Below are positions 7,232 through 14,087 of a stretch of DNA of 14,146 nucleotides, piece by piece. The position numbers and the translations under genes were made by a program. The first letter of the stretch is position 1. Each line of letters starts with the position of its first letter. Where the stretch lies: the NCBI GenBank assembly GCA_046538375.1, contig JBKHJA010000073.1:1-14146 (forward strand), in the 5' to 3' direction. The notes beneath the pieces were generated by a model. That model made no database searches and was not told the DNA's origin. It worked only from the letters and a program-made list of their open reading frames with translations. Source of the stretch: JBKHJA01 sp046538375 (GTDB lineage: Bacteria; Acidobacteriota; Aminicenantia; Aminicenantales; Aminicenantaceae).

Positions 7232-8041
7232 ATGGAAGCCCTTTACAGTTACGGATTTCTCCAACGAGCTTTTATTGCCGGCCTATTTGTGGCCGTGGCT
7301 TGTGCTCTTCTGGGTGTTTTTCTCATTTTGAGACGGGATGCCATGATCGGTCACGGCCTGGCTCATGTCACTTTTGCAGGTGTAGCCTTGGGACTGCTTC
7401 TGAAGATCATGCCTCTGGCCGTGGCTTTAGTGGTGGCCGTGCTCACTTCGCTGGTGATCATGAAGCTGAAAGAAAGGGCGGGTCTGTACGGAGATACAGC
7501 CATCGCCATTTTCAGCAGCACTGGCTTTGCCTTGGGTATCCTTCTGGTGACCCTTGCCCACAGCTTTAATGTGGATCTTTTCGGCTACCTGTTTGGCGAA
7601 ATCTTGGCTATTGAAGCCGCCGAAGTATGGCTTTCTGTTGCTCTGGCTGCAGCAGTGGTTTTGACCGTAATTGTCTACTACAGCAGATTCATGTACATGA
7701 CCTTTGACCGGGAATCGGCCAAAGTGGCGGGAATCAAGGTGGGTCGTCTTGATGTCCTTCTCTCTACTCTTACTGCTGTCACCGTGGTCCTGGGCATGAA
7801 AATAGTGGGCCTTCTGCTGGTTGCTGCTCTGGTGGTGATTCCGGCTGCAGCAGGTCTTCAACTGGCTTCCAGCTTTAAACAGGCCATGGTGATTTCTTCT
7901 TTAGCGGCCGTGGTTTCTGTGGTTTTTGGTTTGATGCTGGCTTTTTACATTGATCTCCCGGCATCAGGATCCATAGTGGTTCTCTCTTTTATTATTTTCG
8001 GGCTGTCATTTGTTTTTAGAAAAGAAAGAAAACTTTTGTAA
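7232..8041 (+). CDS. znuB: Zinc ABC transporter permease (ABC-3 family)
   Basis: A 269-residue very hydrophobic protein with about eight membrane segments, the usual size for ZnuB/MntB permeases. The conserved cytosolic coupling region is seen near the N-terminus (GVFLILRRDAMIGHGLAHV), together with the central YYSRFMYMTFDRESAKVAGI segment and the later GLLLVAALVVIPAAAGLQL helix. It forms the membrane channel of the ZnuABC importer. It is the last gene of the plus-strand run. The stop lies 6 bp from the stop of the convergent macro-domain gene, and no convincing bidirectional terminator was found in between. Confidence 0.93.
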   Translation: MEALYSYGFLQRAFIAGLFVAVACALLGVFLILRRDAMIGHGLAHVTFAGVALGLLLKIMPLAVALVVAVLTSLVIMKLKERAGLYGDTAIAIFSSTGFALGILLVTLAHSFNVDLFGYLFGEILAIEAAEVWLSVALAAAVVLTVIVYYSRFMYMTFDRESAKVAGIKVGRLDVLLSTLTAVTVVLGMKIVGLLLVAALVVIPAAAGLQLASSFKQAMVISSLAAVVSVVFGLMLAFYIDLPASGSIVVLSFIIFGLSFVFRKERKLL

Positions 8042-8047
8042 AAAATA

Positions 8048-8578
8048 CTATACACTCAATTTTTCCAAAGTTTTGGTAAAAACCGAAAAAGCTTCCTTCC
8101 CATACAAACAGAAAATAATCACTTTTGGATAATCATGATTTTCAAGAAATTCCTTGGCCACCTTGAGCATGATTTCGCTGCATCTTTGGACGGGAAAACG
8201 GAAAATTCCAGTGCTTATGGCTGGAAAAGCTATATCTTTTATTTCTTTGGCGGCAGCGATTTTGAGGCTGTTGAGGGTGGCCTGGGTTAGTTTTTCATCC
8301 TCGTTCCCTTCGCCGTAAACAGGGCCCACCGCATGGATGACATATTTGGCTGACAGGTTTCCCCCACCGGTTATGGCAGCGGCTCCCACTTTTATAGGAC
8401 CTATTTTGCTGCATTCTTCCTGGATGGAAGGTCCACCGTAATTCTTTATGGCCCCGGCCACTCCGCCTCCCAGGATTAGCGATTTATTGGCTGCATTGAC
8501 GATGGCCTCCACTTCCATAAGGGCAATATTGCCCTCCACCAGTCTGATTTTTTTGTGGTCTGTGGTCCATTCTTTCAT
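8048..8578 (-). CDS. Macro-domain protein (ADP-ribose binding/hydrolysing)
   Basis: A 176-residue cytosolic stand-alone macro domain. Family motifs: VEAIVNAANKSLILGGGVAGAI (residues 23-44, with Asn28 and Asn31 of the NAAN loop), GAAAITGGGNL, YVIHAVGP and AFPAISTGIFRFP (117-129), which forms the second phosphate-binding loop. Macro domains bind ADP-ribose and many remove it from proteins or from O-acetyl-ADP-ribose. In MacroD/YmdB enzymes the glycine loop reads GGGVDGAI with a catalytic Asp; here that position is Ala41, which is closer to the archaeal AF1521-type loop. Binding is therefore well supported and MacroD-type catalysis is not. The ATG follows a good site (GGGGAGGA). The gene stands alone on the minus strand, convergent with znuB. 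A 160-bp repeat lies upstream. Confidence 0.88.
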   Translation of the reverse strand: MKEWTTDHKKIRLVEGNIALMEVEAIVNAANKSLILGGGVAGAIKNYGGPSIQEECSKIGPIKVGAAAITGGGNLSAKYVIHAVGPVYGEGNEDEKLTQATLNSLKIAAAKEIKDIAFPAISTGIFRFPVQRCSEIMLKVAKEFLENHDYPKVIIFCLYGKEAFSVFTKTLEKLSV

Positions 8579-8616
8579 GATTCCTCCCCGGACAAACTTT
8601 TTCTCTATCCTTTTCT

Positions 8617-8645
8617 CATATGAAAGAAGCCCGCCCTGTGTTCAA
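8617..8645 (-). promoter_or_regulatory. Candidate promoter of the macro-domain gene
   Basis: On the minus strand TTGAAC (8645-8640) and CATATG (8622-8617) are separated by 17 bp, about 40 bases upstream of the macro-gene ATG. The match is 4 of 6 and 3 of 6 to the sigma-70 boxes, so support is weak. It lies between the gene and the MITE-like element, so the insertion would sit just upstream of the promoter. Confidence 0.22.
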
Positions 8646-8670
8646 TAATTTATCCTGGATGACACCATTG

Positions 8671-8830
8671 ATGAAAGGAGTGAGGGATGGGGGGTCGTCT
8701 GCACGCTAATTTTCCCCAGCGAGAAAAATCAGCTCCCGTTCGGACTTCACTCTCCTCTCCTTCGGAGAGGAACCATGCCCGTTCAGTCCTCACAGGGGCT
8801 TCCTCACCCCCCATCCCTCACCCCTTTCAT
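8671..8830. repeat. MITE-like 160-bp element with 25-bp terminal inverted repeats
   Basis: The ends 8671-8695 and 8806-8830 are inverted repeats matching at 24 of 25 bases (ATGAAAGGRGTGAGGGATGG and onward, difference at base 9). If the outer AT on each side is a dinucleotide duplication, the element is 8673-8828. Inside are a perfect hairpin (8753-8771) and two near-direct repeats of CCCGTTC...TCAC (8735-8750 and 8778-8793, 13 of 16 matching) on either side of it. No open reading frame of note is inside, so it is non-autonomous if mobile. A second copy, in inverted orientation, begins at 14088 and matches 55 of 58 bases of 8771-8828 before the window ends. This shows it is a dispersed family. 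The rest of the gap, 8831-8935, shows no recognisable feature. Confidence 0.85.
8753..8771. other. Hairpin at the centre of the MITE-like element
   Basis: An 8-bp perfect stem (TCCTCTCC pairing with GGAGAGGA) closes a TTC loop. It lies near the middle of the 160-bp repeat, between its two internal direct repeats. No T-run follows on either strand, so it is not a classical intrinsic terminator. Confidence 0.6.
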
Positions 8831-8935
8831 TTATACTCATCATGGTTTTAAGGATGCTTTTATGATGATTTGATGCAAGTACTGTCTATTGTGCCTCCTT
8901 CCTTTTTTCTTTTAAATCAAGGTTTTGTCCCTGAG

Positions 8936-9463
8936 TTAAAGGTGGTGGTTGATCCATGTTCTGACTTTGGCCAACACCGTGTCGAAATTTTTTCGATGCA
9001 GCAGTACACACTCCACATCTTTCCTTTTCTTGATTTTGTCAGCAAATCCATTCCTCTTTTCCATGATGGTGGCCAGCACCGGATGAGGGGAGTCTAAAGC
9101 TTTGACCAGGAGAGTCTTAAATTTTTTTGAGAAAAGCTCCATTTTACCGATTTCATCGATAACCACAATATTTCCTGAAGACAGTGCCTGCTCTAAAGCT
9201 CCACATCCCACGGTTTCCAGATCATCAATGTTGACTCCATACCGGCCTACCCGATACATGGAAACATGTTCTTTCTGAGCCAAAACTCCTGTTTCTCCCT
9301 CAGGAAGAGAGATGATCTTGAATCCCTGTCTTTCTCCTTTTTCTCGAATCTCTTCGGTGATGAATCCTCCCAATTTTGACCGGAGCTGGGGCTGTTGACT
9401 TATCTTTTTGATTAACGTTGTCTTCCCGCAGCGGGGAGGGCCGGTGATGACAAGGTTTTTCAA
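8936..9463 (-). CDS. THEP1-family nucleoside-triphosphatase (NTPCR-like)
   Basis: A 175-residue cytosolic P-loop protein of the THEP1/NTPCR family. It carries Walker A GPPRCGKTT (8-16) at the extreme N-terminus, the family-typical GGFITEE (32-38), RVGRYGVN (71-78) and a Walker B block VVIDEIGKMEL (100-110) with Asp103 and Glu104. Members hydrolyse NTPs slowly and their cellular role is not settled. The start is TTG: the codon lies directly before KNLVITGPP and no in-frame ATG upstream fits. It is 3 bp after the ftcD stop, so translation probably depends on coupling to ftcD. It is the last gene of the minus-strand operon; no clear terminator hairpin follows, although the 160-bp repeat lies 106 bp downstream. 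Confidence 0.88.
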   Translation of the reverse strand: MKNLVITGPPRCGKTTLIKKISQQPQLRSKLGGFITEEIREKGERQGFKIISLPEGETGVLAQKEHVSMYRVGRYGVNIDDLETVGCGALEQALSSGNIVVIDEIGKMELFSKKFKTLLVKALDSPHPVLATIMEKRNGFADKIKKRKDVECVLLHRKNFDTVLAKVRTWINHHL

Positions 9464-9466
9464 AGT

Positions 9467-11137
9467 CTATTTTAATTCCTTATCCAGGATTTCTCGGATT
9501 TCCTGGCCCAGATTCAGGGCTTTTTTGTTCAACGCCAGAGAATCCTTTTTCATTCTGGCCTTGAATTTATCATCCTTGATGCCGGAGAGGTTGATTCTGA
9601 CGTTGTAATGAGCTCCTTCAGCAGCCGTTTGGGCTGTGAGTCCTGCCACCCCAGCATCGCTGATGGAATTTTTATTGCCGTGTAAAGCCACCTGCTTAGC
9701 CATTTCTAATGCCTTTACGCTTTTCTCCAGAACCTGATAGGGCACCAAAGTGGCCTGTTTGGTCGCTTCTTCTATTGCTTTTTCTCTTTCTTCTTTTTGG
9801 TCATCTGTTTTTTTGGGTGACTTGAAAGAATCCATCAACTGGTTAAAGGCTTTGGTATCGAGATCAACACAGTTCAGCAGTTCATCCTTCAACGCTTGAG
9901 CTTGGACAGCCACTTCCTTCACTTTGTCCTGCACATCCTCATAGTCCTTTTTCCCTACTGTCAGGTTGGAGACCATGGCTGAAAGAGACGCCGAGAGGGC
10001 CCCGCACAAAGCAGCGGTGCTGCCTCCTCCTGGAGCCGGAGAGTCCATGGAGAGCTCATCAGCAAATTCTTGCAGATTGAGGGTGAGAAGAGAGCTCTCT
10101 TCCGGTGCAAACTGGTATTCGATGATCTTTTTTTGAGGATCAAAAGGAGCCACATCGTTCAGTCCAAGAGAGATAACGGCTGTTCGAATGAGTTCTTCCT
10201 CCGGGACCCCGGGGCTTTTGCCCTGTTTTTCCAGGTAGTAGCGGCCAGCCATCAACAGGGCTTCTTTGGGAATCAGACCCACCAGCTCACTGCCTGTCAC
10301 TCTCAACCCCAGCTTTTGTGCCTCCTTTCGGGCCTCATCGAAAACAAGATGAGGAGGAGATATCTTGTAGTTGGTGAAATTTATGGAGATTTGAGCGATT
10401 CGGTAGTCTTCGATATACCAGCCCACTGCCTTAACGGCCTTGAATTTTCCTGGTATCTTGACGGCTTTGCCGCTTTCATCCCTTATTATTTTTCCCAGCT
10501 TGTCCCTTTTTGCCCGTCCTTTCTCTCTCAGATTGAGGGCAATCTCATGGGCCAGCCTCCTGTCCCGGGAGTTAAGGTTGATGTTGTAGGCAATCAAAAA
10601 CTCCCTCGCTCCGATCACTGTGGCTCCGGCTTTTGGATTAAACACCGGTTCTCCGTAGTCTGGAAGCCATTCAGGATCTTTCAATTTTTCAGGGAGACCC
10701 TCGTATTCTCCTTTTCTTATGAAGGCTAAATTTCTTCTTTCTGGTTTCTGGGCTGCGTCCTCGTAAAGATAAACGGGAATTTTCAATTCTGTTGAGACTC
10801 TTTTCGCCAATTCATGGGCCATGTTCACACAGTCTTCCATGGTGACTCCAGAGACAGGAACGAGAGGGCAGACGTCCGTGGCCCCGATGCGGCTGTGGGC
10901 TCCTTTGTGTTTGCTCATGTCGATGACTTCAGCAGCTTTGGCTATGGCTTTAAAGGCTGCTTCTTTCACTCCTTGAGGAGATCCCAGGAAAGTGACCACA
11001 GTGCGGTTGGTTGATTCTCCTGGATCCACATCCAGGAGCTTGACTTGGGGGGTGGACTCGATCTCTTTGGCGATGGCTTCTGTTTTTTTTTGATCTCTTC
11101 CTTCGCTGAAATTAGGAACACATTCAACGATTTTCAT
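9467..11137 (-). CDS. ftcD: Bifunctional glutamate formimidoyltransferase / formimidoyl-THF cyclodeaminase
   Basis: A 556-residue cytosolic fusion enzyme. It moves the formimino group of N-formimino-L-glutamate to tetrahydrofolate, then deaminates it to 5,10-methenyl-THF, linking histidine breakdown to one-carbon metabolism. The transferase half (about 1-330) starts with KIVECVPNFSEGRD and has HKGAHSRIGATDVCP with the likely catalytic His81, followed by DRRLAHEIALNLREKGR and ISINFTNY. The cyclodeaminase half (about 350-556) has the PAPGGGSTAAL loop (367-377) and AHYNVRINL near the end. The open frame extends 29 codons further upstream to 11224. The ATG at 11137 is chosen because the family N-terminus begins there and AAAGGAGAT precedes it. 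It overlaps the upstream M16 gene by 14 bp. No other hut gene is in the window. Confidence 0.94.
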   Translation of the reverse strand: MKIVECVPNFSEGRDQKKTEAIAKEIESTPQVKLLDVDPGESTNRTVVTFLGSPQGVKEAAFKAIAKAAEVIDMSKHKGAHSRIGATDVCPLVPVSGVTMEDCVNMAHELAKRVSTELKIPVYLYEDAAQKPERRNLAFIRKGEYEGLPEKLKDPEWLPDYGEPVFNPKAGATVIGAREFLIAYNINLNSRDRRLAHEIALNLREKGRAKRDKLGKIIRDESGKAVKIPGKFKAVKAVGWYIEDYRIAQISINFTNYKISPPHLVFDEARKEAQKLGLRVTGSELVGLIPKEALLMAGRYYLEKQGKSPGVPEEELIRTAVISLGLNDVAPFDPQKKIIEYQFAPEESSLLTLNLQEFADELSMDSPAPGGGSTAALCGALSASLSAMVSNLTVGKKDYEDVQDKVKEVAVQAQALKDELLNCVDLDTKAFNQLMDSFKSPKKTDDQKEEREKAIEEATKQATLVPYQVLEKSVKALEMAKQVALHGNKNSISDAGVAGLTAQTAAEGAHYNVRINLSGIKDDKFKARMKKDSLALNKKALNLGQEIREILDKELK

Positions 11138-12587
11138 GTGAGATCTCCTTTTGAATGGAATACTGCAGAACGCCTTTGTGGTTATAGATTTCAACTTTAT
11201 CGAACTCTCTGAGGTGGTCGACAATGATATTCTTATCTCCGGCGATCACCACCACAGGAGTTAAAAAGGGATATTTCTGGGCGATTTCGTACACCTTATT
11301 AGAGTCGATGAGCATGATGTTTTCATAATATTTGTTCCAGTGTTCTTCGCCCAGTTGAAAGGCTTGAATTTGAGCTGCTTTTAAGGAAAGATCATCCATG
11401 GTTTCAACCTGAAGAGGAAAATTTCCAATCAGGTAGGATTTGGCCTGTTCGATCTCCAAGCTGGGAATTTTCTTTTCAATGATTTTTTTGGTTTCGTTGA
11501 GAATCTCCATAACAGAATCATAAACCACTTCTGGCCTGACTTTTGCCCTGGCCATGAACACTCCGCAGGCCTTGAACAGTTCGATGTCAGTGAAGGCATA
11601 ATAGGCATATCCTTTGGATTCTCTCAGATTCATGAAGAGACGGCTGGTGGGAGTTCCTCCCAAGACCTGATCGAGGACCAGAAGAGGAAAATAGTCATCA
11701 TCTTTCAAAGGGGCCATGATATTTCCCATATAAATAGCGGCATCTTTTTTGCGGGGAATATCCACAAAACAAATCTTCAATTGGTCATTGGGCTCAGGGG
11801 GCGGAAGAAAGGAAAATTTCATCTCCTTTTTCTCCCAGGTGTTGAGATAGCTGCTCACTTTTCTGGAGGCTGTAGAAAGGTTGAGATTACCGGTCAAGAT
11901 GAGCCGGGCATTATTTGGCCTGTAATATTTCTCATAAAAAGATGAGATCAACTTCTGGTTTAGGTTTTTTATCACATCCTCGGAATAAGTGCTTTTTTGA
12001 TAGGGGTGTTCCTGGAAGAGAATTCGAAAGAGAAGCTTTTTGGCTGCGAACTCTGAATCGGAACCTTTCTCTAACAATTCATAATACATGGATCTTTTGA
12101 CATTTTCGATTTCCCTCCTGGAGAAAGAGGGCTGGAGGACCATTTTGCTCAGAATATTGAGTCCTTGATCCAGATATTTCTCGGAAAAGACAAGAGTAAA
12201 CATGGAATAATCTGGAAAAGTGGAAGTGGTGAAGCGGCCTCCCATAGATTCGATTCTTTCTTCCAGTTCATCATGGGAGAGATAAAGCGTCCCCCGGCTC
12301 AGCATTTTGGCAGTAAGCGTGGCTGTCCCTGGAAACCTGGAAGGAGATGAACTTTCTCCAGCCAAGACGATCAGACGGAGAGTGATGATGGGGGGATTAT
12401 GGCGGGGAACCACGAAGATACCCAGGCCGTTGGAGAGGAAGGCAGATTCTATGGGAGGAAGGTTCAACTCAGGCAGGGGATCAGGATAAGGAGGGGATTT
12501 TCGGAATTTTTCTTGAGAGAGAAGGGAGCTGTTCAGTGCAGGAATCACAAGAATGAGAAAGAAGAGAACAACGGCTCCTTTTTTCAT
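11124..12587 (-). CDS. Secreted M16 peptidase-family protein B, lacking HxxEH, keeping the R/Y pair
   Basis: A 487-residue protein with a Sec signal peptide (about 1-24, KKGAVVLFFLILVIPALNSS). It shows two M16-type half-domains: residues 45-245 (LSNGLGIFVVPR, FYEKYYRPNNARLILTGN) and residues 265-470. At the position of the zinc motif HxxEH it has T90-x-x-A93-K94 (within GTATLTAKMLSRGT), so it cannot bind the catalytic zinc. It does keep the signature of the non-catalytic partner of M16B heterodimers: SRLF (Arg316) and a Tyr in GYAYY (327-330), which position the substrate. Its ATG overlaps the stop of the upstream M16 gene by 4 bp (ATGA), and the 3' end overlaps ftcD by 14 bp. It is most likely periplasmic and paired with protein A. 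What the pair does is unclear, because protein A also lacks the motif. Confidence 0.9.
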   Translation of the reverse strand: MKKGAVVLFFLILVIPALNSSLLSQEKFRKSPPYPDPLPELNLPPIESAFLSNGLGIFVVPRHNPPIITLRLIVLAGESSSPSRFPGTATLTAKMLSRGTLYLSHDELEERIESMGGRFTTSTFPDYSMFTLVFSEKYLDQGLNILSKMVLQPSFSRREIENVKRSMYYELLEKGSDSEFAAKKLLFRILFQEHPYQKSTYSEDVIKNLNQKLISSFYEKYYRPNNARLILTGNLNLSTASRKVSSYLNTWEKKEMKFSFLPPPEPNDQLKICFVDIPRKKDAAIYMGNIMAPLKDDDYFPLLVLDQVLGGTPTSRLFMNLRESKGYAYYAFTDIELFKACGVFMARAKVRPEVVYDSVMEILNETKKIIEKKIPSLEIEQAKSYLIGNFPLQVETMDDLSLKAAQIQAFQLGEEHWNKYYENIMLIDSNKVYEIAQKYPFLTPVVVIAGDKNIIVDHLREFDKVEIYNHKGVLQYSIQKEISHENR

Positions 12588-13909
12588 TTTGTCTTTACGT
12601 TGAGGAGAATATTTTTTTGAGTAAAGTACCTGTTCATGATGCCGATGATCTCGGGGGGGGTTACCTTGAGATATTTCTGTAGGTCTTGGGGAAAGTCATC
12701 AGGATTGTTTTGGGCTAAGTAGGTTTGAGCCAGAAAAACGGCCCTGTCCATGTAAGTGGCGTACTGATTGATGTAATCCATCTTGAACATGTTTTTTGAC
12801 TTTCTCAGTTCTTCCTCAGAGATCAGGCTGGTCTTGAGCTTATTTATCTCTGATAACACGGCCTTTTTGCTTCTCTCCACCATTATATCGTTGTTACATA
12901 TGGTGAATATTTTAAAGGCGGCAAGTTCTCTTCTGGAATCAATGCCCCCGCCCAAACCAAAGGCTGTCCGATCTTTCTTGATCAATCTTTTATACAGACG
13001 GGAAGTCTTGCCTCTCAGCAGGATATATTCAATAATTCTCAACGGATAATAATCATCTGAAAACGGAGAGGCGATTCGATATCCTAAAAAAAAGGCGGGC
13101 AAAGAAGCCAGAGTCTCTTGCCGCGTCCTGACAACGGACTTCTCTTCAGGAAAACTCTTTTCTGGGACAGGATCGATATCATCTCCCTCTGGAATGGTAG
13201 CGAAATATTTGCGCACAAGCTGAAGAGCTTTTCTTTTCTTTATATCCCCGGTGATACAGAGGACTGCGTTGTTGGGCCGGTAGTAAGTGGAATAGAAATC
13301 TTTCACCTCTTCCACTGTGATATCTCTGAGATCGTGCACGCTTCCGAAAACAGGATGGCTGTGAGCGAAATCAGGGAAGAGAAGCTGGTCAAAACTGACA
13401 GAGCTTTCTAGATAAGGGTCTGCCTCTTTCCGGTATTGAATCTCTTCAATGAGGGAATCTCTGACTCTCTCCACATTGGAAGCGGAGATCTCCAGAGAAT
13501 TCATCCTGTCTGACTCCAGCCATAACACCAGAGCCAACTGGTTAGAAGGGACAGTCTGGTAGAATATGGTCTTATCTTCAGTGGTTACAGCATTCAGCTC
13601 CCCCCCGATTCGGTGGATAAAACTGATATGCTGCATCCGTCCCACATTCTCTGATCCTTGAAACATTAAATTTTCCAATAGATAAGCAATGCCGGCCTTT
13701 CCCGGCTCCTCGTTGATAGAGCCCACATGGTAAGCCACGGCCACAGAGACAAGAGGCAGAGAAAAATCTTCAGAGAGAATTACCTGGAGTCCGTTTTCTA
13801 ACTTGTGCTGATCGATATGGAAGGGAAGCTCGTTTTGTTGTTGGGATGAAGCAGGAGCCCACCAGAGGATGAGGACCAAGCATATACAGAAAAATCTCTT
13901 TTTTACCAT
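12584..13909 (-). CDS. Secreted M16 peptidase-family protein A with degenerate zinc motif (YxxEN)
   Basis: A 441-residue protein with a signal peptide (about 1-22, APASS before QQQ). The overall pattern is that of the catalytic-type M16B subunit: LENGLQVILSED, the VSVAVAYHVGSINEEPGKAGIA lead-in, then LMFQGSENV, and later the acidic ESDRM and ERVRDSLIEEIQYRKE region that normally supplies the third ligand (Glu155 or Glu156). However, the HxxEH motif reads Y76-L-L-E79-N80: Glu79 stays, while both zinc-binding histidines are replaced by single-base changes from CAT (TAT and AAT). The substrate-positioning SRLY (Arg304) is present, but the paired Tyr is Phe317 (TAFGLG). It is the first gene of a four-gene operon. 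There is no Shine-Dalgarno sequence before the ATG. An 8-base C run lies in codons 417-419. A function as a peptide-binding or chaperone-like protein, or a decayed peptidase, is possible. Confidence 0.9.
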   Translation of the reverse strand: MVKKRFFCICLVLILWWAPASSQQQNELPFHIDQHKLENGLQVILSEDFSLPLVSVAVAYHVGSINEEPGKAGIAYLLENLMFQGSENVGRMQHISFIHRIGGELNAVTTEDKTIFYQTVPSNQLALVLWLESDRMNSLEISASNVERVRDSLIEEIQYRKEADPYLESSVSFDQLLFPDFAHSHPVFGSVHDLRDITVEEVKDFYSTYYRPNNAVLCITGDIKKRKALQLVRKYFATIPEGDDIDPVPEKSFPEEKSVVRTRQETLASLPAFFLGYRIASPFSDDYYPLRIIEYILLRGKTSRLYKRLIKKDRTAFGLGGGIDSRRELAAFKIFTICNNDIMVERSKKAVLSEINKLKTSLISEEELRKSKNMFKMDYINQYATYMDRAVFLAQTYLAQNNPDDFPQDLQKYLKVTPPEIIGIMNRYFTQKNILLNVKTK

Positions 13910-13938
13910 AATTTTTTGCAGTCTGTATCCAAGTTTAT

Positions 13939-13966
13939 ATTATAAATAACATAAAACAAACAACAA
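13939..13966 (-). promoter_or_regulatory. Candidate promoter of the M16-ftcD-THEP1 operon
   Basis: On the minus strand TTGTTG (13966-13961) and a perfect TATAAT (13944-13939) are 16 bp apart in a very AT-rich tract, 29 bases before the first ATG. Transcription would start about 22-25 bases before the start codon. The leader has no Shine-Dalgarno sequence (only CAAAAAATT precedes the ATG). The -35 box is weak. Confidence 0.4.
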
Positions 13967-13987
13967 ATCCACTCACCCCCCCAGCAG

Positions 13988-14077
13988 AGAAAATAGGGAC
14001 ACGTTACCAATTTCAGCCAATTTCTATCATATTAATACTAGATCAACGACAGAAATTGGTACATGTCCCCATTTTCT
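13988..14077. repeat. 90-bp inverted repeat, REP/BIME-like
   Basis: The left arm 13988-14014 (AGAAAATAGGGACACGTTAC, then CAATTTC) and the right arm 14052-14077, read on the other strand, pair along their length with about three differences and one bulged base. A second short copy of CCAATTTCT lies inside the loop at 14018-14026 and could pair with the same right arm. Arms ending in GGGACA-type and ACCAATTTC-type sequence are reminiscent of extragenic palindromes handled by REP-associated tyrosine (Y1) transposases; that link is from memory of similar elements and not shown here. There is no open reading frame inside. Confidence 0.7.
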
Positions 14078-14087
14078 ACACATTTTC

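Noticed and set aside
7427..7861. 144-codon antisense frame within znuB
   Set aside because: Its His/Gln/Ser-rich composition is what the opposite strand of a hydrophobic permease gene gives; it shows no recognisable domain and lies wholly inside znuB.
8059..8083. AT-rich imperfect hairpin at the znuB/macro convergence (TTTTTCCAA with TTGGTAAAAA) as a bidirectional terminator
   Set aside because: It has a bulge, only four G-C pairs or fewer, lies inside the macro coding sequence, and is not followed by a clean T-run.
10070..10729. 219-codon open frame on the plus strand inside ftcD
   Set aside because: It is antisense to strongly conserved FtcD sequence, has low-complexity Phe-rich composition, and shows no domain.
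11083..11091. Nine-base T run (A9 on the coding strand) in ftcD as a programmed slippage site
   Set aside because: It encodes ordinary Gln-Lys-Lys codons near the N-terminus, the frame is intact, and no benefit of a shifted product is visible.
11138..11224. N-terminal extension of ftcD by 29 codons to an ATG at 11224
   Set aside because: The extension overlaps the M16 gene, resembles no FtcD N-terminus, and the ATG at 11137 has both the strong ribosome binding site and the family's conserved first residues.
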